Part shown: positions 17,800 to 21,262 of the stretch, piece after piece | How positions within the stretch are numbered: position 1 is the first letter of the stretch | How the letters are laid out: each line of letters begins with the position of its first letter | NCBI GenBank assembly: GCA_003427395.1 | Contig: BFEA01000350.1 | Span: forward strand, 508,590 to 529,851 | Length of the DNA stretch: 21,262 nucleotides | Direction: 5' to 3' | Origin: Chara braunii | Taxonomy: Eukaryota > Streptophyta > Charophyceae > Charales > Characeae | Translations under genes and position numbers: made by a program | Notes under the pieces: generated by a model | Seen by the model: only the letters and a program-made list of their open reading frames with translations | What the model was told of the DNA's origin: nothing | The model's database searches: none

Positions 17800-18240
17800 C
17801 TTCATAGATGAAAAGACCTTCCAATGACCGTCTTCATTTTTATTTTAACTGCGTTTACCACCAACAAAATGCGAGCATGAGTTCGTGTGCACAAACAAAT
17901 ACTCTGAACAAGATATGTCCCGCATCTATCTATGTTTATGTGCTGTGACTGAAAACCTCTCCTATTCAAATGCAATGTAACATCAACATAGTTCTTGCAA
18001 TACACAATGTTACAACAAACTGAAATATGGTGATTGAAAACACACACAAGTGTTCTGGTAACACATAGTCAAATAACCCTATACGATAATCATATACGTG
18101 CGATTGAAGACATCTATGCATTGACTGAGGATGTATCATACCAATTGCAACACACATAGGTGAGTTATAAAGAGTGCTAATAGTACCTCAAACCTGCGCA
18201 ACTGAAAACTGTTGGTAAAAACTGCGAACCAAACACTGAA
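17800..18240. other. No gene; possible intron or upstream region of the minus-strand gene
   Basis: On the minus strand this is T-rich and ends in TTTTCATCTATGAAG at the start of the open frame, as expected of a plant intron. No sequence here resembles the missing DDE domain. Short minus frames (17802-18047, 17966-18157) have no recognisable features. Confidence 0.4.
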
Positions 18241-18305
18241 ACTAGCATTTAAACATGCCCCAATGCCCCCTAACCCTCCCTGGGTAAAAACCCTCATCCA
18301 GACCA

Positions 18306-18570
18306 AGACCCTGACTCAGACCAGGATCTTTATTTGCATCCTACTACAAGTCCTATGTTATGTTATATTGAAGATATCATCAAAACTAACACGTAATTCG
18401 ATGTTGAGGGAATATGAGGCATTGCTGAAGATACAAACCAAATTCGTATAGACACAAGCCGATTCTAACACGAATATGGAGTCAAAATGAAGATGGTAAT
18501 CAATAAAAGAAATTATTATATTATCGATTAAAGTCAAATCCCTCCAGGGTAAACCTCAACTCGACCCAGA
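18306..18570 (+). repeat. Interspersed module, copy 1
   Basis: It begins in AGACCCTGACTCAGACCAGG and then carries GAAGATATCATCAAAACTAA, GAGGCATTGCTGAAGATAC and GAGTCAAAATGAAGATGGTA. It aligns with copy 2, about 1052 bp downstream, over some 260 bp with small differences. The minus strand is open through it (NLVCIFSNASYSLNIELRV). Confidence 0.85.
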
Positions 18571-18717
18571 CCAAGATTGCACAGGTTGTAACCTAGACCA
18601 AAGCTCACACTCGAAACAAGACACTGAGGCACACCTGGACTCAAACCTCAACCCGAACGAATACCATGATCATGACGCTGACCCTGACCCTGACCGTGAC
18701 CTTGACCCGGACTCGGA

Positions 18718-18762
18718 CCCAAACCCGCACCCTGACCCCGACTTGGACCCGGACCCAGACCC
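18718..18762 (-). other. Potential G-quadruplex sequence
   Basis: On the minus strand, G-runs of three or four (opposite CCC at 18718-18720, 18724-18726, 18730-18732 and CCCC at 18736-18739) are separated by loops of exactly three bases. Three more runs follow at 18748-18762. The spacing equals that of telomeric G-rich strands. Folding is inferred from the pattern only. Confidence 0.5.
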
Positions 18763-19350
18763 TGACCTAAACTCAGACCTTAACCCAAACCCTGACCAAG
18801 ACTCAGACCCAAACCCTGACCCACACACAGACCCAGACACAGTCAAACACCATGACCTTCAACCCGACCCAAACTGAGATGATCCACCCAGGAACCTGAC
18901 CCTAAGCCCGACCAAACTGTTGATCCAGACCAAGATCCGGTTCTGCCGCATAAGCCATATCAAGACCCTGACGCAGACCAAGACCCGGACCTTAAAAATC
19001 TCTGACCTTCACCCAGACCCACACCTAGACCATGGCCCAGACCCTCACCTAGACCCTCACCTAGACTCTAAGCAAGACCATGACCCAAATCTTGAGCTAG
19101 AGCCAAACCAAGACCTTCACCCGGACAAAGACAGTGACCCGAACCCACATTGACACCCAGACCCTCACCCTGACCTGGACCTAGACCTTGACCAAGAGCA
19201 GCACCCTCACCAAGAGCAAGACCCTCACCAAGATCAAGACCTTGACCCAGACCACGACCCTCACCCACACTACGATGTTGACCAAGACCAAGACTCATGT
19301 GGCCAAACCGATACCCTCACCCATCCTAATCCACACCAAGACCTTCACCT

Positions 19351-19612
19351 ACACCAAGACCCTGACTCAGACCAGGATCCTCATGTGCATCCTACTACAT
19401 GTCCAATGTTGTGTTGTATTGAAGATATCATCCAAAACTAACTCGTAATTCAATGCTGAGGGAGGATGAGGCATTGCTGAAGATACCATCCAAATTCATA
19501 TAGACAAAAGTCGATTCTAACTCGAATATAGAGTCAAAATGAAGATGGTAATCAATAAGTGAAATTATTATTTGAAGACAAATCCCTGCAGAGTAGGGTA
19601 AACCTCGACTAG
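19351..19612 (+). repeat. Interspersed module, copy 2
   Basis: Same landmarks as copy 1: GACTCAGACCAGGATCCTCA, ATTGAAGATATCATCC, GATGAGGCATTGCTGAAGAT and AAATGAAGATGGTAATCAAT. The minus-strand frame here reads VYMNLDGIFSNASSSLSIEL. Confidence 0.85.
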
Positions 19613-19895
19613 ACCCAGACAAACACCTTAACCTTAACCAAGATCCTGACCTTCACCTGGACCCACACCAAGACCCTGACGTTAACTCTCGCCTACACCC
19701 GAAGCAAGACCACAACCCATACCTTGACCTTGATCCACATGACGATCTTCACCCAGACCAAGACCCTGACCCGAACCGACACCAACACCCAGACCCTCAC
19801 CCTGACTTGAACGTGGACCATGTCGAACAGCAGCACCCTGACCAAAAGCAATACCCTCACCCAGACCAAGACCTTGGCCCAGACATACCGTTGAT

Positions 19896-20330
19896 GCACA
19901 TTTGAGATTGAAGTATCATCACAACTGAGCTACAAATGTATCATGGCAAGCGATACACGGATCGAACACCAAAAAGCCGAATCACGTGAGTGATAGATAG
20001 CAATGGCAGTACTCAACCTCTACGCAACACGAATTGGAATTGTTTCCTCATACTTCGACACACTCGAAGCTGTAACAAATTCAAAAGATGGTCGGACCAT
20101 GCAATCAAATTTTTGTTTTATCTCAGCCGAGACAACGACAAGCCGCATACCCAAACTACGGAATTTCACTCACCTTCTTGCACTGAACAAGCTTCAATAA
20201 TGATATCGGAACTTGGACCTAAATGGATGGGCAATGGCACCAATAGGAACAACAAAATGGAGATGTTAGGAAGGAAAAACATAAGTGACATACCAAGGAC
20301 ATACACATAACGAAAAACAGCTACGAAAGT
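19896..20330. other. Non-repetitive stretch, no gene
   Basis: Ordinary-composition sequence lies between the minisatellite and a CT/CA microsatellite. Overlapping plus frames at 19990-20310 and 20003-20200 are short and show no domain. A coding exon cannot be excluded. Confidence 0.35.
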
Positions 20331-20345
20331 CTCTCTCTCTCTCTT

Positions 20346-20392
<47 letters not shown>

Positions 20393-20438
20393 TACATACA
20401 CGCACACACCTACACACACACACACACACACACATATA
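20331..20438. repeat. Compound (CT)n-(CA)n microsatellite
   Basis: A CT run with one TTT interruption is followed directly by CA repeats with a few CGCA, TACA and CCTA interruptions, then ATATATG. Confidence 0.97.
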
Positions 20439-20610
20439 TGCTCATTAACATATGCTTACCATAGATTTTAAACGTACACCTGGACCCTTCCCTTCAAGAG
20501 TATATATCACTCCAAGGTAAGCCCTGACTCAGTCCCCCGCATATATCAAAACCTTCAGCCGAATTTGGATCCAAACATAAATTCATGCACAGTCCCTTAC
20601 TGACATCAAC

Positions 20611-20765
20611 ATCCGCATGTTGAATCCTCGTCTGCATCCTATTATAAGTCCAATGTTATGTTAAATTAACGATATCATCAACCATAACTCGTAACCCCAT
20701 GCTAAGGGAGGAAGAGGCTATGCTGAAGATGGCATCTAAGTTCATATAGACAATTTTGGTTCCAG
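20611..20765 (+). repeat. Interspersed module, copy 3 (partial)
   Basis: It keeps CATCCTATTATAAGTCCAAT, ACGATATCATCAACC, GAGGCTATGCTGAAGATGGC and TTCATATAGACAA, then diverges. The minus strand reads VYMNLDAIFSIASSSLSMGL. No hexamer minisatellite surrounds this copy. Confidence 0.75.
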
Positions 20766-20784
20766 ATCAAAATCCGCATTCGGA

Positions 20785-20995
20785 TCCTGATTGAGATGAA
20801 CATCCTTACGTACATCCTCATTGAGGTCCAATGCTCTGTATTATTGCAAATATCATAAAAATTAAAAAAAGACTCGTAATGCCAGGTTGAGGGTCGATGA
20901 GGCTATGCTAAAGATAACACCAGCGTCTTCATATAGTAGACCCTGTCCTATCTTGATGATACAACCAAAATGTAGATGGTAACTAAAAAAAAGAA
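20785..20995 (+). repeat. Interspersed module, copy 4 (diverged)
   Basis: Landmarks kept are CATCCTCATTGAGGTCCAAT, GCAAATATCATAAAAATTAA, GATGAGGCTATGCTAAAGAT and AAAATGTAGATGGTAACTAA. The minus strand reads GVIFSIASSTLNLALRV. It directly follows copy 3, and a short stretch of hexamer-like repeat (ACCCTCACCCAGACCAAG) comes after at ~21048. Confidence 0.7.
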
Positions 20996-21164
20996 AAAAA
21001 ACAAATGTATTTGCAGACATACACACAAGATAGACACCAAGACTAAAACCCTCACCCAGACCAAGCCCAAGAACCTTACCTAATCGAAGGGCAATGGCAC
21101 CACAATCATACAAGCAGACAAAGATGGCAAGGGATAATTGTATATCTTCGTCTCTACGTCTGTT

Positions 21165-21208
21165 TGTGTCTTTCTCTATCTCTATCTCTATCTCTGTCTC
21201 AGTCTCTT

Positions 21209-21262
<54 letters not shown>
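21165..21262. repeat. (TCTATC)n and (TC)n microsatellite at the window end
   Basis: TCTATC-type hexamers pass into TCTGTCTCAG and then a pure TC run from about 21211 to the last base. The run may continue beyond the window. Confidence 0.97.

Larger units (their letters stand above)
18300..19895 (+). repeat. Hexanucleotide (GACCNN)n minisatellite mosaic
   Basis: Runs of GACCCT, GACCCA, GACCAA and GACCTT hexamers fill ~18540-18880, ~18960-19380 and ~19590-19890, interrupted by conserved non-hexamer modules. Because the unit is six bases, all frames tend to stay open, giving DPDP/TLTQTKT on the plus strand and GLGQGLGL/VWVRVLVW on the minus strand; these are not genes. The same hexamers appear just after the second LTR at 13044. 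Confidence 0.9.

Noticed and set aside
17050-17811. Ser/Pro/Leu-rich plus-strand frames opposite the piggyBac-domain gene
   Set aside because: They are antisense shadows of the Lys/Glu-rich coding strand; only the minus frame has family motifs.
18920-19298. DPDP-rich (plus) and GLGQGLGL-rich (minus) proteins
   Set aside because: A six-base repeat keeps every frame open; composition is dictated by the GACCNN unit.

Overview
The window looks like repeat-rich nuclear DNA of a land plant; which lineage I cannot say. The best evidence is a perfect 17-base primer-binding site (6397-6413) complementary to the 3' end of plant tRNA-Asp, as in many plant Ty3/gypsy elements. Coding density is very low. 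Most of the sequence is tandem repeats, long CT/CA/GA microsatellites and decayed reading frames. Nothing resembles an operon, a phage or a CRISPR array.

Layout. 1-641: seven units of an ~88-bp tandem repeat. 984-1714: a decayed minus-strand protein gene, open up to the point where a retroelement begins. 1716-13045: what I interpret as one large non-coding LTR retroelement resembling a LARD (large retrotransposon derivative). Its 5' LTR is 1716-6395 (~4.7 kb), the primer site follows one base later, and the internal domain is about 2 kb (6414-8403) with no gag or pol. The second LTR is 8404-13045 and is cut off about 70 bp before its expected end. Both LTRs consist largely of arrays of short repeats, many able to fold into small hairpins. 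The two LTRs align well at the start and in a short terminal block but differ strongly in between.

13044-14460: degenerate GACCC-type minisatellite and a 436-bp-period tandem duplication. 14893-16110: two disabled minus-strand protein remnants, 14893-15286 and 15396-16110. 16659-17799: the best coding region of the window, a minus-strand frame of about 380 codons ending in a piggyBac-type cysteine-rich zinc-binding domain. It has no DDE catalytic domain; a long charged, low-complexity region takes its place. 18300-21262: a hexanucleotide (GACCNN) minisatellite mosaic with four interspersed copies of a 150-270-bp module, then microsatellites to the window end.

I see no pathway connecting the genes. 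The story is mobile DNA: a giant non-autonomous retroelement inserted into an old gene, a piggyBac-derived domain on a new protein, and minisatellites that appear to have recombined with the end of the retroelement. All alignments were done by eye; identities are approximate.
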